A stretch of 64,000 nucleotides of DNA from Gemmobacter caeni. GTDB taxonomy: Bacteria > Pseudomonadota > Alphaproteobacteria > Rhodobacterales > Rhodobacteraceae. Below the pieces are notes generated by a model that was given only the letters and a program-made list of their open reading frames with translations, was not told where the DNA came from and searched no databases. This document shows positions 27,643 through 37,916 of this stretch, piece by piece; the stretch's first letter is position 1, and every line of letters begins with the position of its first letter. The stretch is taken from assembly GCF_003054195.1 (NCBI RefSeq), contig NZ_QBKP01000009.1, positions 124,001-188,000 on the forward strand. The letters run 5' to 3'. The position numbers and the translations under genes are program-made.

Positions 27643-28113
27643 ATGGCTTCGGCAGGCAGCAGCATGCGGCGGATCGGGCTCTGGCTCGCGGGGGCACTGG
27701 TCGCGGGGGCCATGGCGGCCTGTGCGCCGGTCTATCGCAACCACGGGTATGTGCCGACGGACGACGAACTGGCCGAGGTGCAGGTGGGCGCCGACAACCG
27801 TGACAGCGTGGCGGAAAAACTTGGCCGTCCTTCGGCTGAGGGTCTGCTGAACGACGAGGGCTGGTTCTATGTCCAGAGCCGCTGGCGCCACTATGGCGCG
27901 CAGGAGCCGCAGGAAATCGACCGTCAGGTCGTGTCGATCACCTTCGATCAGGGCGGCGTCGTGCGCAATGTCGAGCGGTTCGGTCTGGATCGCGGCGAGG
28001 TCGTGGTGCTGTCGCGGCGTGTGACCGAAAGCAATATCAAGGGAATCGGCTTCCTGCGGCAGATCATGGGCAATCTGGGTCGGTTCCGCGCCGATCAGTT
28101 CCTGCAACAATAG
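27643..28113 (+). CDS. BamE/OmlA (SmpA) family outer-membrane lipoprotein
   Basis: A 156-residue lipoprotein. A hydrophobic signal segment ends in the lipobox-like GAMAAC, so Cys27 would be lipidated. The SmpA/OmlA domain follows (GADNRDSVAEKLGRPSAEG), a BamE-like fold that supports the outer-membrane protein assembly machine. ATG 27643 has GGGAGA eight bases upstream; the longer frame has no signal peptide at its start. It diverges from the DUF177 gene. Confidence 0.85.
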   Translation: MASAGSSMRRIGLWLAGALVAGAMAACAPVYRNHGYVPTDDELAEVQVGADNRDSVAEKLGRPSAEGLLNDEGWFYVQSRWRHYGAQEPQEIDRQVVSITFDQGGVVRNVERFGLDRGEVVVLSRRVTESNIKGIGFLRQIMGNLGRFRADQFLQQ

Positions 28114-28190
28114 CGCGGGCCGTCATCGGCCCGTCGCAGGCTTGTGGCAAACCGGGCGCGCAAGGCCCGGCAGACGGGCGGGAGGTCGGG

Positions 28191-28949
28191 GTGCAGCCGT
28201 TGCGCAAAGGTCGTCTGGTGGCGCGGGTGGCGCAGGAGGCGGGGGATGTGCAGCGCGCGCAGGCCCTGCGGCAGATGTGCTTTCGCGGCCCCGCTGCGAC
28301 CGGGCTGGATACCGACCGCCACGATGCCGATTGCCTGCATGTTCTGGTCGAGGATACGGAAACCGGCGCGCTGGTCTGCTGCTACCGCCTGCTGCCGCTG
28401 ACGGGCGGGGCCGAGATCGGGCGCAGCTATTCAGCGCAGTTCTATGACCTGCGCCCCTTGCACAGCTTTCCCGGCCCGATGGTGGAAATGGGGCGCTTCT
28501 GCATCGCGCCCGGTCACCGTGACCCGGACATCCTGCGTCTTGCCTGGGGGGCGATGACCCGGATCGTCGATGCGATGGGGGCGGAACTGCTGTTCGGCTG
28601 TGCCTCGTTCCTCGGCACCGATGCCGACCGCCATGCCGAGGCTTTCACCCTGCTGCGCGCAGGCCATCTGGCGCCGCGCCGCTGGTTGCCGCGGGTCAAG
28701 GCGCCGCGGGTATTCCGCTTTGCCAAAGCTTTGGCGGGGCGCGAACCTGACCGCAAGCGCGGCATGCTGACCATGCCGCCCTTGTTGCGCACCTATCTGT
28801 CGATGGGGGGCTGGGTTTCGGATCACGCCGTAGTGGACGATCAGCTTGGCACCCTGCACGTCTTTACCGGCGTCGAGATCCGCGCGATTCCCGAGGCCCG
28901 CGCCCGTGCCCTGCGCATGGTCGCGAGCCCGGAACCCGGAGCGGCTTGA
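28191..28949 (+). CDS. olsB: L-ornithine N-alpha-acyltransferase OlsB
   Basis: A 252-residue GNAT-like acyltransferase that makes lyso-ornithine lipid from ornithine and 3-hydroxyacyl-ACP. The family motifs include the early YRLLP strand, SAQFYDLRPL, EMGRFCIAP and a C-terminal GWVSDHAVVDDQLGTLHVF segment. The start is GTG 28191 with GGAGG five bases upstream. No olsA lies next to it; the acyltransferase at 11.2 kb is one candidate partner. Confidence 0.85.
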   Translation: MQPLRKGRLVARVAQEAGDVQRAQALRQMCFRGPAATGLDTDRHDADCLHVLVEDTETGALVCCYRLLPLTGGAEIGRSYSAQFYDLRPLHSFPGPMVEMGRFCIAPGHRDPDILRLAWGAMTRIVDAMGAELLFGCASFLGTDADRHAEAFTLLRAGHLAPRRWLPRVKAPRVFRFAKALAGREPDRKRGMLTMPPLLRTYLSMGGWVSDHAVVDDQLGTLHVFTGVEIRAIPEARARALRMVASPEPGAA

Positions 28950-28983
28950 CCTGCGGCCCCGGCGCCTTTACCTGCCGCCTATC

Positions 28984-30792
28984 ATGGCACGCGCACCCCT
29001 TCTTCAGCTTTCCGGCATCTCGCTCACCTTTGGTGGCAATCCCTTATTTGACGGGCTCGACCTGACTGTGCAACCGGGCGACCGGGTGGCACTGGTCGGG
29101 CGCAACGGCTCGGGCAAATCCACGCTCATGAAAATCATGGCGGGGCTGGTCGAACCCGATCAGGGGCTGCGCACCGTGCCCCCCGGCGTCAGCGTCGGCT
29201 ACATGGAACAGGACCCCGATCTTTCGGCCTATGCCGCGCTGGGCGATTATGCCGCGAGCGGCCTGCCTGCGGATGAAAGCTACAAGGTCGATGTGGTGGC
29301 CGAGGGGCTGAAATTCCGCCCCGATACGCCGGTTTCCAGTGCCTCGGGCGGAGAACGTCGCCGTGCGGCTTTGGCTAAGCTCATGGCCGAGGCGCCGGAA
29401 CTCATGCTGCTGGACGAGCCGACCAACCATCTGGACATTCAGGCGATCCAGTGGCTTGAGCGCGAGCTTTCCGAAACCCGCACTGCCTTCGTGCTGATCA
29501 GCCACGACCGTGCCTTCCTGCGCGCGCTGACCCGCGCGACTCTTTGGGTCGACCGGGGCGAGGTGCGGCGGCGCGAACAGGGATTCGAGGGATTCGAGGA
29601 ATGGCGCGAGCAGATCTGGGCCGAGGAGGATGACGCCCGGCACAAGCTGGAGCGCAAGATCAAGCACGAGGCCAAATGGGCGGTGGAGGGCATCAGCGCC
29701 CGCCGCAAGCGCAACATGGGCCGGGTGCGTGCGCTGCAAGACCTGCGGGCGCAGCGCGCCGCGATGATCCGCCGTCAGGGCACCGCCGCACTGGATCTGG
29801 ACAGCGGCCCGACCTCGGGCAAGAAGGTGATCGAGGCTAGGGGGCTGAGCAAGGCCTATGGCGACAAGCAGATCATCCGTGATTTCGACCTGCGTGTGCT
29901 GCGCGGTGACCGGGTGGCCTTTGTCGGGCCGAACGGCATCGGCAAGACCACGCTGCTGAAAATGCTGATCGGGCAGGAAACGCCGGATGCGGGTACGGTG
30001 ACGCTGGGCACCAACCTGCAAATTGCCGTGTTCGACCAGACCCGCGCGCGGCTGGACCCGGATGCGAGCCTTTGGGAAAACCTGACCGGCGATCCGCTGA
30101 TGGCGGTTTCCGGCGCGTCGGATCAGGTGATGGTGCGCGGCACGCCCAAGCATGTTGTGGGCTATCTCAAGGATTTCCTGTTCAGCGAATTGCAGGCCCG
30201 CGCGGCGGTCAAGTCGCTGTCGGGTGGCGAAAAAGCGCGGCTTCTGCTGGCCAAGCTCATGGCGCAGGAATCGAATCTGCTGATCCTTGACGAACCGACC
30301 AACGATCTGGATGTCGAAACGCTTGATCTGTTGCAGGACATCCTCGGCGAATATGACGGCACCGTGCTGCTGGTCAGCCATGACCGTGATTTCATCGACC
30401 GGGTGGCGACAACGACCATCGCGATGGAAGGCGAGGGCAGGGCAACCGTCTATGCCGGCGGCTGGAGCGATTATCAGAGCCAGCGCCCGGTTGATGCGCC
30501 TGCGCCAAAGGCTGCCGCGCCGAAGCCCGCCATTGCCGCAAGGCCCGACCCCGCGCCGAAGAAGGCCGAGGGCCTCAGCTTCACCGAACGCAAGCGTCTG
30601 GATGAACTGCCCAATGTCATCGAGCGGCTGGAACATGAAATCGGCAAGCTGGGTGAATTGCTGGCAACGCCGGACCTCTTCACCAAAGAGCCGGTGAAGT
30701 TCCGCAAGGCCTCGGACATGCTGGCTGAACGGCAGCAGGCGCTGGCTGCGGCCGAGGAGGAATGGCTGGAACTGGAAGAAAAGGCCGGGTGA
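28984..30792 (+). CDS. ABC-F family ATPase
   Basis: A 602-residue soluble ABC-F protein with two ATPase domains. The Walker A motifs are GRNGSGKST (39-47) and GPNGIGKTT near 318; signature motifs ASGGERRRAALAKL and LSGGEKARLLLAKL and Walker B sequences LLDEPTNHLDI and ILDEPTNDLDV are present. There are no membrane segments. The C-terminal coiled-coil (after about residue 515) is like Uup, which acts on ribosomes or branched DNA. It starts 34 bases after olsB. Confidence 0.92.
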   Translation: MARAPLLQLSGISLTFGGNPLFDGLDLTVQPGDRVALVGRNGSGKSTLMKIMAGLVEPDQGLRTVPPGVSVGYMEQDPDLSAYAALGDYAASGLPADESYKVDVVAEGLKFRPDTPVSSASGGERRRAALAKLMAEAPELMLLDEPTNHLDIQAIQWLERELSETRTAFVLISHDRAFLRALTRATLWVDRGEVRRREQGFEGFEEWREQIWAEEDDARHKLERKIKHEAKWAVEGISARRKRNMGRVRALQDLRAQRAAMIRRQGTAALDLDSGPTSGKKVIEARGLSKAYGDKQIIRDFDLRVLRGDRVAFVGPNGIGKTTLLKMLIGQETPDAGTVTLGTNLQIAVFDQTRARLDPDASLWENLTGDPLMAVSGASDQVMVRGTPKHVVGYLKDFLFSELQARAAVKSLSGGEKARLLLAKLMAQESNLLILDEPTNDLDVETLDLLQDILGEYDGTVLLVSHDRDFIDRVATTTIAMEGEGRATVYAGGWSDYQSQRPVDAPAPKAAAPKPAIAARPDPAPKKAEGLSFTERKRLDELPNVIERLEHEIGKLGELLATPDLFTKEPVKFRKASDMLAERQQALAAAEEEWLELEEKAG

Positions 30793-30911
30793 TCGCAGGC
30801 AATCGCGGCGCTTCAAGGTGCCGTGATGAACTATTGAGTTCAGTTTCGTCAGGCGCCATCTCTGGCCCGACGCGGCGACAAAGACCGCCGTGATGGTAAG
30901 GAGAAAGACCG

Positions 30912-31502
30912 ATGAAACGCTTTGCCCTGGCTGTTCTGGCCCCGCTGACGCTTGCCGCGCCTGCCTTTGCGGGTGGGCTTGCAACCCCCGCCCCGGAACC
31001 CGTGGTAACCGCTCCCGTGCCGGTCGCGCCGGTGCGCGCCGATGGCAATTGGGGCGGCGCCTACGCCGGTGCGCACCTTGGCTATGCCGATGTGAATGAC
31101 CCCAATGCCGATGGCGCCTTCGGGGGCGCGCAACTGGGTTATCGCTGGGATCTGGGCACCACCGTTCTGGGCGTCGAGGCCGATGTGTCTGGCACCAATA
31201 TCAAACCCTCCGCCGGGGGCGGCAAGGTTGATACGCTGGCCCATCTGAAGCTTCAGGCGGGTTATGATTTTGGTCGCACGCTGGTTTATGCGACGGCGGG
31301 CGCAGCCTATGCCAAGGGCGATATCGGCGGCACCAATACCTCTGACACCGGCTATTTCGGCGGGATCGGCGTGGATTATCAGGTCAACGACCAATGGACC
31401 GTCGGCGGCGAGGTTCTGGCCCATCGCTTCGACAATTTTGACGGAACCGGGCTTGACCCCGATGCGACGACCGCGGCGCTGCGGGTCAACTATCGCTTCT
31501 GA
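30912..31502 (+). CDS. Outer-membrane beta-barrel protein
   Basis: A 196-residue protein with a classic signal peptide (cleavage likely after APAFA, residue 20), a Pro-rich linker and an eight-strand OmpA/OmpW-like barrel ([11 protein letters not shown] at the first strand, LRVNYRF ending in the required aromatic Phe at the C-terminus). It would be inserted by BAM. The start has AAGGAGA at the right distance. It is transcribed alone, ending in a strong terminator. Confidence 0.87.
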   Translation: MKRFALAVLAPLTLAAPAFAGGLATPAPEPVVTAPVPVAPVRADGNWGGAYAGAHLGYADVNDPNADGAFGGAQLGYRWDLGTTVLGVEADVSGTNIKPSAGGGKVDTLAHLKLQAGYDFGRTLVYATAGAAYAKGDIGGTNTSDTGYFGGIGVDYQVNDQWTVGGEVLAHRFDNFDGTGLDPDATTAALRVNYRF

Positions 31503-31524
31503 TTGCCCGTCCGGGCAAGGCAGG

Positions 31525-31552
31525 GGGCGGCGGGGCGATCCGCCGCCCTTTC
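31525..31552 (+). terminator. Intrinsic terminator after the outer-membrane protein gene
   Basis: Perfect 9-bp stem GGGCGGCGG (31525-31533) and CCGCCGCCC (31540-31548) with a six-base loop and a short T-run, 22 bases after the stop codon and before cysS. Confidence 0.75.
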
Positions 31553-31621
31553 GCATGCGGATCAAGGTTTCCAAGCCGCCGCGAAAGCGGTAAGTCGGCG
31601 CCATCCCAAAGGGAGAGCGAC

Positions 31622-32989
31622 ATGACCACGACGATCCGCCTGCACAACACCCGCACCCGCCAGACCGAAGATCTGGTGCCGCTGATCCCCGGCAAGGTGC
31701 GCATGTATGTCTGTGGGCCGACCGTCTATGACCGTGCCCATATCGGCAATGCCCGGCCCGTGGTGGTGTTCGACACGCTGTTCCGCCTGCTGCGCCATAT
31801 CTACGGCGCGGAGCACGTCACATATGTGCGCAACTTCACCGACGTCGATGACAAGATCAACGCCAAGGCCGCCCAGACCGGCCGCCCGATCCGCGACATC
31901 ACGGATGAAACGATCGGCTGGTATCACGCCGATATGGATGCGCTTGGCGCCCTGCGCCCGACGCATGAGCCGCGCGCGACCGAATATATCGGCGCGATGA
32001 TCGCCATGATTTCGGACCTGATCGACCGGGGCCATGCCTATGCCGCCGAGGGTCATGTTCTGTTCGACGTGCGCAGCTATGCCGATTACGGCAAGCTCTC
32101 GGGTCGGTCAGTCGATGACATGATCGCCGGCGCCCGGGTCGAGGTGGCCCCCTACAAGCGCGATCCGATGGATTTCGTGCTGTGGAAGCCCTCGGATGAT
32201 ACGCTGCCGGGCTGGGACAGCCCGTGGGGCCGGGGTCGCCCCGGCTGGCATATCGAATGCTCGGCCATGAGCAAGGCGCTTCTGGGCGAGACCTTTGACA
32301 TCCACGGCGGCGGCATCGACCTGCAATTCCCGCACCACGAGAATGAAATCGCGCAAAGCTGCTGCGCCAACCATTCCGGCCAGTTCGCGAATATCTGGAT
32401 GCATAACGAGATGCTTCAGGTCGAGGGCAAGAAGATGTCGAAATCGCTCGGCAATTTCTTTACCGTCCGCGACCTGCTGGATCAGGGCTATCCGGGCGAG
32501 GTGATCCGGTTTGTTTATCTCGGCACGCATTACGCGCGGCCGATGGACTGGACGCATGAGAAGGCGACGCAGGCCGAAGGCACGCTGCGCAAATGGCGGG
32601 CGCTGACGAAAGGCGCGCAGCCGGGGCAGGTGGCCGATGCGGTGGTGGCGGCGTTGGCGGGCGATCTGAACACCGCGGGCGCGCTTGCCGAATTGCACCG
32701 TCTGGCGGGTGAGGGCGATGCCGCGGGGCTGCTCGCCTCGGCGCAGCTTCTGGGCCTGCTGTTGCCGGAACTCGGTGGCTGGGACGAGGCCGGGGTGGAT
32801 CTTGCGCCTTGGGTGAACCGTCTGGCCGGGCTGCGGGCAGAGGCGATGGAGACCAAGAACTTCGCCCCCGTCGATGCGCTGAAAACCGCGCTGATGGCGG
32901 CGGGGCTGGAGGTGCGGATGTCGAAAGCGGGGGTGGAGCTGCTGCCCGGCCCCGGTTTCGATGTGGGCAAGCTTCCGGTGCTGGAATGA
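31622..32989 (+). CDS. cysS: Cysteinyl-tRNA synthetase
   Basis: A 455-residue class I synthetase. The zinc-binding and HIGH region is [15 protein letters not shown] (Cys31 to residue 45) and the KMSKS loop lies near residue 271 ([10 protein letters not shown]). Other zinc-ligand residues (a later Cys in IECSAMS and HHENEI) are present. Its stop overlaps the start of a cysteine desulfurase gene by four bases, so cysS is the first gene of a suf-type operon here, an unusual arrangement. Confidence 0.96.
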   Translation: MTTTIRLHNTRTRQTEDLVPLIPGKVRMYVCGPTVYDRAHIGNARPVVVFDTLFRLLRHIYGAEHVTYVRNFTDVDDKINAKAAQTGRPIRDITDETIGWYHADMDALGALRPTHEPRATEYIGAMIAMISDLIDRGHAYAAEGHVLFDVRSYADYGKLSGRSVDDMIAGARVEVAPYKRDPMDFVLWKPSDDTLPGWDSPWGRGRPGWHIECSAMSKALLGETFDIHGGGIDLQFPHHENEIAQSCCANHSGQFANIWMHNEMLQVEGKKMSKSLGNFFTVRDLLDQGYPGEVIRFVYLGTHYARPMDWTHEKATQAEGTLRKWRALTKGAQPGQVADAVVAALAGDLNTAGALAELHRLAGEGDAAGLLASAQLLGLLLPELGGWDEAGVDLAPWVNRLAGLRAEAMETKNFAPVDALKTALMAAGLEVRMSKAGVELLPGPGFDVGKLPVLE

Positions 32990-34038
32990 AACCGCGCGCC
33001 TATCTCGACTGGAACGCGACCACGCCGCTGCGCCCTGAGGCGCGGGCGGCGATGATCGCGGCGATGGATCTGGTGGGCAACCCCTCCTCCGTCCATGCCG
33101 AGGGGCGGGCGGCGAAATCGCTGCTGGAACGCGCGCGCGGGCAGATCGCCGCCGCGCTCGGGGCCGATGGCGCCGACATCGTGTTCACCTCGGGCGCGAC
33201 CGAGGCGGCGGCGCTGGCCTGTGCCGGGCGTGACCTGCATTGCGGCGACATTGAACACGAAGCCATCAGCGCCTGGTGCACCCCCGATCTGGCGGTCGAT
33301 GCGGCGGGGCAGGTGACAGTGACCGACCCGACGAAAACCGCACTGCAATATGCCAATTCCGAAACCGGCATCGTGCAGGCGCTGCCCGAGGGGCTGGCGG
33401 TCTCCGACCTGACGCAGGCTTTTGGCAAGCTGCCCTTCGCCTTCAACTGGCTGGGCTGCGACATGGGCATCGTCTCGGCCCATAAACACGGCGGGCCAAA
33501 GGGAATCGGCGCGCTGATCCTGCGGCGCGGGCTGGATGTTCCGGCGCAGCTGAAGGGCGGCGGGCAGGAGATGGGTCGCCGCGCCGGAACCGAGAACCTG
33601 ATCGGCATTGCAGGATTCGCTGCCGCCGCCGAAGCCGCCGCGCGGGATCTTGCGGACGGGGTCTGGGAGCGGGTGGCTGAATTTAGAAATATTCTAGAGT
33701 CAGCATTGTCAGCCGCAGAGAATGAGACTATTTCTGTCGGGAAAGGAAGTGTTCGACTTCCGAACACCCTGTGCCTCGTCACCCCCGGCTGGAAGGGCGA
33801 GACGCAGGTGATGCAGATGGATCTGGTTGGTTTCGCCGTTTCGGCGGGCTCGGCCTGTTCCTCGGGCAAGGTTCGGGCCAGCCGGGTACTGCGCGCCATG
33901 GGGTTTGACGAGACCGCCGCCGCCTCGGCGCTGCGCGTGTCGATCGGCCCCGAGACGACGGAAGAAGATGTGTTGCGCTTTGCCGATGCCTGGACAGCGC
34001 AATACCGCAAGGCCCGCAAGCGGGCGCAAGAGGGATAA
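32986..34038 (+). CDS. Cysteine desulfurase, NifS/IscS-like
   Basis: A 350-residue PLP-dependent cysteine desulfurase of the NifS/IscS class, which removes sulfur from cysteine as a persulfide for Fe-S assembly. The PLP Lys is in [10 protein letters not shown] (about residue 167) and the catalytic Cys is in SACSSG (about 290). It starts at ATG 32986 within the cysS stop. A second desulfurase (SufS) closes the operon. Codons 231-260 (33676-33767) are unusually AT-rich and use rare codons, unlike the rest of the gene. Confidence 0.92.
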   Translation: MKPRAYLDWNATTPLRPEARAAMIAAMDLVGNPSSVHAEGRAAKSLLERARGQIAAALGADGADIVFTSGATEAAALACAGRDLHCGDIEHEAISAWCTPDLAVDAAGQVTVTDPTKTALQYANSETGIVQALPEGLAVSDLTQAFGKLPFAFNWLGCDMGIVSAHKHGGPKGIGALILRRGLDVPAQLKGGGQEMGRRAGTENLIGIAGFAAAAEAAARDLADGVWERVAEFRNILESALSAAENETISVGKGSVRLPNTLCLVTPGWKGETQVMQMDLVGFAVSAGSACSSGKVRASRVLRAMGFDETAAASALRVSIGPETTEEDVLRFADAWTAQYRKARKRAQEG

Positions 34039-34042
34039 GGCC

Positions 34043-35563
34043 ATGACGGCACTGGAAACCGAAGACCAGATCGAAGTGCGCGACGGCGTCGACCGCGAGA
34101 CGATCGAAACCGTGCAGGCCATGGCCGGCAAATACAAATACGGCTGGGAAACCAGCATCGAGACTGAATATGCGCCGAAGGGGCTGAACGAGGATATCGT
34201 GCGCCTCATCAGCGAAAAGAACGGCGAACCGGAATGGATGCTGGAATGGCGTCTGGCCGCTTATCGCCGCTGGCTCCAGATGGAAGAACCTCGCTGGGCC
34301 ATGCTGAACTACCCGGAAATCGACTATCAGGATCAGTATTACTACGCCAAGCCGAAGAGCATGGCGGTGAAACCGAAGTCTCTGGATGAGGTCGATCCGA
34401 AGCTGCTGGCGACCTATGAGAAGCTGGGGATTCCGTTGAAGGAACAGATGCTTCTGGCCGGTGTTGAAGGTGCCGACGAGCCGCGCAAGGTCGCGGTGGA
34501 CGCGGTGTTTGACAGCGTTTCCGTGGGCACGACCTTCAAGGAAGAGCTGAAGAAGGCGGGCGTCATCTTCTGCTCGATCTCTGAAGCGATCCGCGAATAC
34601 CCGGAACTGGTGAAGAAATACCTTGGCACGGTGGTGCCGCAGTCGGATAACTTCTTTGCCACGCTGAACTGTGCCGTCTTCTCGGACGGGTCGTTTGTCT
34701 ACATCCCCGAGGGCGTGCGCTGCCCGATGGAACTGTCGACCTATTTCCGCATCAACGCGGAAAACACCGGGCAATTCGAACGCACGCTGATCATCGCCGA
34801 CAAGGGCGCCTATGTCAGCTATCTGGAAGGCTGCACCGCCCCGAAGCGCGATACCCACCAGCTTCATGCTGCGGTGGTGGAGATTGTGGTGCTGGACGAT
34901 GCCGAGGTGAAATATTCCACCGTCCAGAACTGGTATCCGGGTGACGAGGAAGGCCGGGGTGGCATCTACAACTTCGTGACCAAACGCGCCGATTGCCGGG
35001 GTGCACGCTCCAAGGTGATGTGGACGCAGGTGGAAACCGGCAGCGCGATCACCTGGAAATACCCGTCCTGCATCCTGCGCGGCGATGACAGCCAGGGCGA
35101 GTTCTACTCCATCGCCATCGCCAACAATGCCCAGCAGGCCGATACCGGCACCAAGATGGTGCATCTGGGCAAGAACACCAAATCCCGCATCGTGTCGAAG
35201 GGGATTTCGGCGGGGCGCGCGCAGAATACTTACCGCGGACTGGTAAGTATGCACCCGAAGGCATTGAATTCGCGGAACTATACGCAATGCGACAGCCTGC
35301 TGATCGGGGATAAATGTGGTGCGCATACCGTGCCCTATATCGAGGTGAAGAATAATTCCTCGCGGGTGGAGCATGAGGCGACCACCTCGAAGGTTGATGA
35401 CGACCAGCTCTTCTACTGCCGTTCACGCGGGATGGACGAAGAGGAGGCCGTGGCGCTGGTGGTGAACGGCTTCTGCAAGGAAGTGCTGCAAGCGCTGCCG
35501 ATGGAATTCGCCATGGAGGCGCAAAGCCTCGTGGCGATCTCACTGGAAGGCTCGGTCGGATGA
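34043..35563 (+). CDS. sufB: Fe-S cluster assembly protein SufB
   Basis: A 506-residue SufB, the scaffold subunit of the SufBC2D complex. Conserved stretches include [43 protein letters not shown] and the late C-terminal [34 protein letters not shown] region with the cluster-linked Cys. It starts five bases after the desulfurase stop. A 9-bp perfect palindrome lies inside the coding sequence at 35226-35250. Confidence 0.96.
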   Translation: MTALETEDQIEVRDGVDRETIETVQAMAGKYKYGWETSIETEYAPKGLNEDIVRLISEKNGEPEWMLEWRLAAYRRWLQMEEPRWAMLNYPEIDYQDQYYYAKPKSMAVKPKSLDEVDPKLLATYEKLGIPLKEQMLLAGVEGADEPRKVAVDAVFDSVSVGTTFKEELKKAGVIFCSISEAIREYPELVKKYLGTVVPQSDNFFATLNCAVFSDGSFVYIPEGVRCPMELSTYFRINAENTGQFERTLIIADKGAYVSYLEGCTAPKRDTHQLHAAVVEIVVLDDAEVKYSTVQNWYPGDEEGRGGIYNFVTKRADCRGARSKVMWTQVETGSAITWKYPSCILRGDDSQGEFYSIAIANNAQQADTGTKMVHLGKNTKSRIVSKGISAGRAQNTYRGLVSMHPKALNSRNYTQCDSLLIGDKCGAHTVPYIEVKNNSSRVEHEATTSKVDDDQLFYCRSRGMDEEEAVALVVNGFCKEVLQALPMEFAMEAQSLVAISLEGSVG

Positions 35564-35874
35564 TCGTCACGACGACCCCAACCATCGAAGGCCACCGCAT
35601 CACCGCCTATCACGGGCTGGTGGTCGGCGAGGTCATCATGGGCGCCAATATCGTGCGTGATCTCTTTGCCTCGATCACCGATGTGATTGGCGGACGCTCG
35701 GGCGCCTATGAAAGCAAGCTGGCCGATGCCCGCGAAGAGGCCACGAAAGAATTGAAAGACCGCGCCCGTGCAATGGGCGCCAATGCCGTTGTCGGCGTGG
35801 ATCTGGACTACGAAGTGGTCGGGAATTCCATGCTCATGGTGTCGATCTCGGGCACCGCCGTGACTGTCGACTGA
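35560..35874 (+). CDS. YbjQ-family heavy-metal-binding domain protein
   Basis: A 104-residue YbjQ/UPF0145 protein (opening [37 protein letters not shown]). The family forms pentamers and is often annotated as putative heavy-metal binding, with no proven role. It sits between sufB and sufC, overlapping sufB by four bases, so it is part of the operon and may be an accessory Fe-S or metal-handling factor, which is inference. Confidence 0.85.
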   Translation: MIVTTTPTIEGHRITAYHGLVVGEVIMGANIVRDLFASITDVIGGRSGAYESKLADAREEATKELKDRARAMGANAVVGVDLDYEVVGNSMLMVSISGTAVTVD

Positions 35875-35882
35875 GGAAAATC

Positions 35883-36638
35883 ATGCTGGAAATCAACAAT
35901 CTGCACGTCAAACTTGAAGAGGATGACAAGGTTATCCTCAAGGGCGTGAACCTCAGGGTCGAGGCGGGCAAGGTCCACGCGATCATGGGTCCGAACGGCT
36001 CGGGCAAATCGACGCTGAGCTATGTGCTCTCGGGCCGCGACGGCTATGAGGTCACCGACGGCTCCGCCACGCTGGACGGGGTGGAACTGCTGGAGATGGA
36101 GCCCGAAGAACGCGCCGCCGCCGGCCTGTTCCTTGCCTTCCAGTATCCGGTGGAAATTCCGGGCGTTGGCAACATGACCTTCCTGCGCACCGCTGTGAAC
36201 GCGCAGCGCAAGTCGCGCGGGCAAGAGGAAATGAGCGCGGGCGAGTTTCTGAAAGTCGTGCGCGAAAAGGCCAAGGCACTGAAGATCGACGCCGAGATGA
36301 TGAAGCGCCCGGTCAACGTGGGCTTCTCTGGCGGTGAGAAGAAGCGGAACGAGATCCTCCAGATGGCCATGCTGGAGCCCAAGATGTGCATTCTGGACGA
36401 GACTGACTCCGGTCTCGACGTCGATGCGATGAAACTGGTGGCCGACGGTGTGAACGCGCTGCGCAGCGAAGGCCGTGCATTCCTTGTTATCACGCATTAT
36501 CAACGGCTTCTTGACCATATCAAACCTGACGTCGTGCACATCATGGCGGATGGCCGCATCGTGAAGACAGGCGGGCCGGAACTGGCCCTGGAAGTCGAGA
36601 ACAACGGTTACGCCGACATTCTGGCCGAGGTGCTGTGA
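35883..36638 (+). CDS. sufC: Fe-S cluster assembly ATPase SufC
   Basis: A 251-residue ABC-type ATPase. Walker A GPNGSGKST (36-44), signature-like SGGEKKRNEI and Walker B with ILDETDSGLD are present. SufC binds SufB and SufD and drives conformational change during cluster building in the cytoplasm. It follows the YbjQ gene by eight bases and overlaps sufD by one base (TGATG). Confidence 0.97.
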   Translation: MLEINNLHVKLEEDDKVILKGVNLRVEAGKVHAIMGPNGSGKSTLSYVLSGRDGYEVTDGSATLDGVELLEMEPEERAAAGLFLAFQYPVEIPGVGNMTFLRTAVNAQRKSRGQEEMSAGEFLKVVREKAKALKIDAEMMKRPVNVGFSGGEKKRNEILQMAMLEPKMCILDETDSGLDVDAMKLVADGVNALRSEGRAFLVITHYQRLLDHIKPDVVHIMADGRIVKTGGPELALEVENNGYADILAEVL

Positions 36639-37915
36639 TGGCGGTCGCAGAGGCGAAACGCGACGCGGCGGAGGCGCGGCTTTCCGCGCTGGCGCTGCCG
36701 CAGGGCGGATGGGCCGGGGCCGCGCGGGCCGAAGCGCTGGCGCGGCTGCGCGCCATGGGCCTGCCCGGTAGGCGGGATGAGTACTGGCGTTATACCGATC
36801 CGTCGTCGCTGGTGCAGGCAGACGCGCCCAAGGCTTCGTTGTTCGACCCGAAGGACGAGCCGATGGCCTTTACCGGGTTCGACCGGGTGAAGGTTGTCTT
36901 TGTTGACGGTGTCTTCGATCCGGCGCAATCCGACGATCTGGAAGCGGCTGGGGTTGAACTGCTCAGCCGCCAGACGGCGGATATCCACTGGGCGCAGTCG
37001 CTGTATGGTGTGCTGGAGGCACGGGGTCAGACCCCGGTGCAACGCCCGCTGGCAGCGCTGAATTCCGCTGCGGCTACAGAAGGCGTTCTGATCCGCGTTA
37101 CCGGCAGGGCCGTCAAGCCTGTTTCCCTGATTTATCTGCATAAATCAGAAACTTCCGATGCGATGCTTCATCATTGTGTGAAGCTGGAGGAAGGCGCCGA
37201 GCTGACTCTGCTGGAAAACGGCCCGGCCGCCGCGCGCTTTAACAAAGTGCTGGAAGTTGAGGTCGCCGATGGCGCCCGTTTCCACCATATCCGTACCCAG
37301 GGCCGTGATCACGAACGGCGCGCCGTGACGCATATCTTTGCCCGTCTGGGTCGGGAATCGCTGTTCAAGAGTTTCACGCTGACCGCCAATGGCGTGCTGA
37401 CGCGCAACGAGGCGGTGATCGAACTGACCGGCGATGATGCGGTGGCGCATGTGGCGGGGGCCGCGGTCGGCGATGGCGACTTCCACCATGACGACACGGT
37501 GTTCGTGACTCATGCGGCAGAACGCTGTGAAAGCCGTCAGGTGTTCAAGAAGGTGCTGAAGAATGGCGCCGTCGGCGTGTTCCAGGGCAAGATCCTTGTG
37601 AAGCCCGGCGCGCAAAAGACGGACGGATATCAGATTTCCCAAAGTCTGCTGCTGGATGACCATTCGCAGTTCCTTGCCAAGCCCGAGCTGGAAATCTACG
37701 CCGATGACGTGAAATGCTCGCACGGGTCCACCTCGGGCGCGATTGACGAGACGGCGCTTTACTACCTGCGCTCGCGCGGGGTCCCGCTGCGTCAGGCACA
37801 ATCGCTTCTGGTGCTGGCCTTCCTCGCGGAAGCCATTCAGGAGATCGAGGACGAAGGACTGGCCGAAGATATTCGTGCCCGTCTGGAAAGCTGGCTGGCG
37901 CGGCACGGGCAGTAA
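36638..37915 (+). CDS. sufD: Fe-S cluster assembly protein SufD
   Basis: A 425-residue SufD, paralogue of SufB. It shows the family C-terminal segment KPELEIYADDVKCSHGSTSGAID and the long central beta-helix. It completes SufBC2D and is needed for iron acquisition by the complex. The start is ATG 36638 (a GTG at 36635 is also in frame). A 32-base AT-rich hairpin lies in the coding sequence at 37121-37152. Confidence 0.95.
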   Translation: MAVAEAKRDAAEARLSALALPQGGWAGAARAEALARLRAMGLPGRRDEYWRYTDPSSLVQADAPKASLFDPKDEPMAFTGFDRVKVVFVDGVFDPAQSDDLEAAGVELLSRQTADIHWAQSLYGVLEARGQTPVQRPLAALNSAAATEGVLIRVTGRAVKPVSLIYLHKSETSDAMLHHCVKLEEGAELTLLENGPAAARFNKVLEVEVADGARFHHIRTQGRDHERRAVTHIFARLGRESLFKSFTLTANGVLTRNEAVIELTGDDAVAHVAGAAVGDGDFHHDDTVFVTHAAERCESRQVFKKVLKNGAVGVFQGKILVKPGAQKTDGYQISQSLLLDDHSQFLAKPELEIYADDVKCSHGSTSGAIDETALYYLRSRGVPLRQAQSLLVLAFLAEAIQEIEDEGLAEDIRARLESWLARHGQ

Positions 37916-37916
37916 G

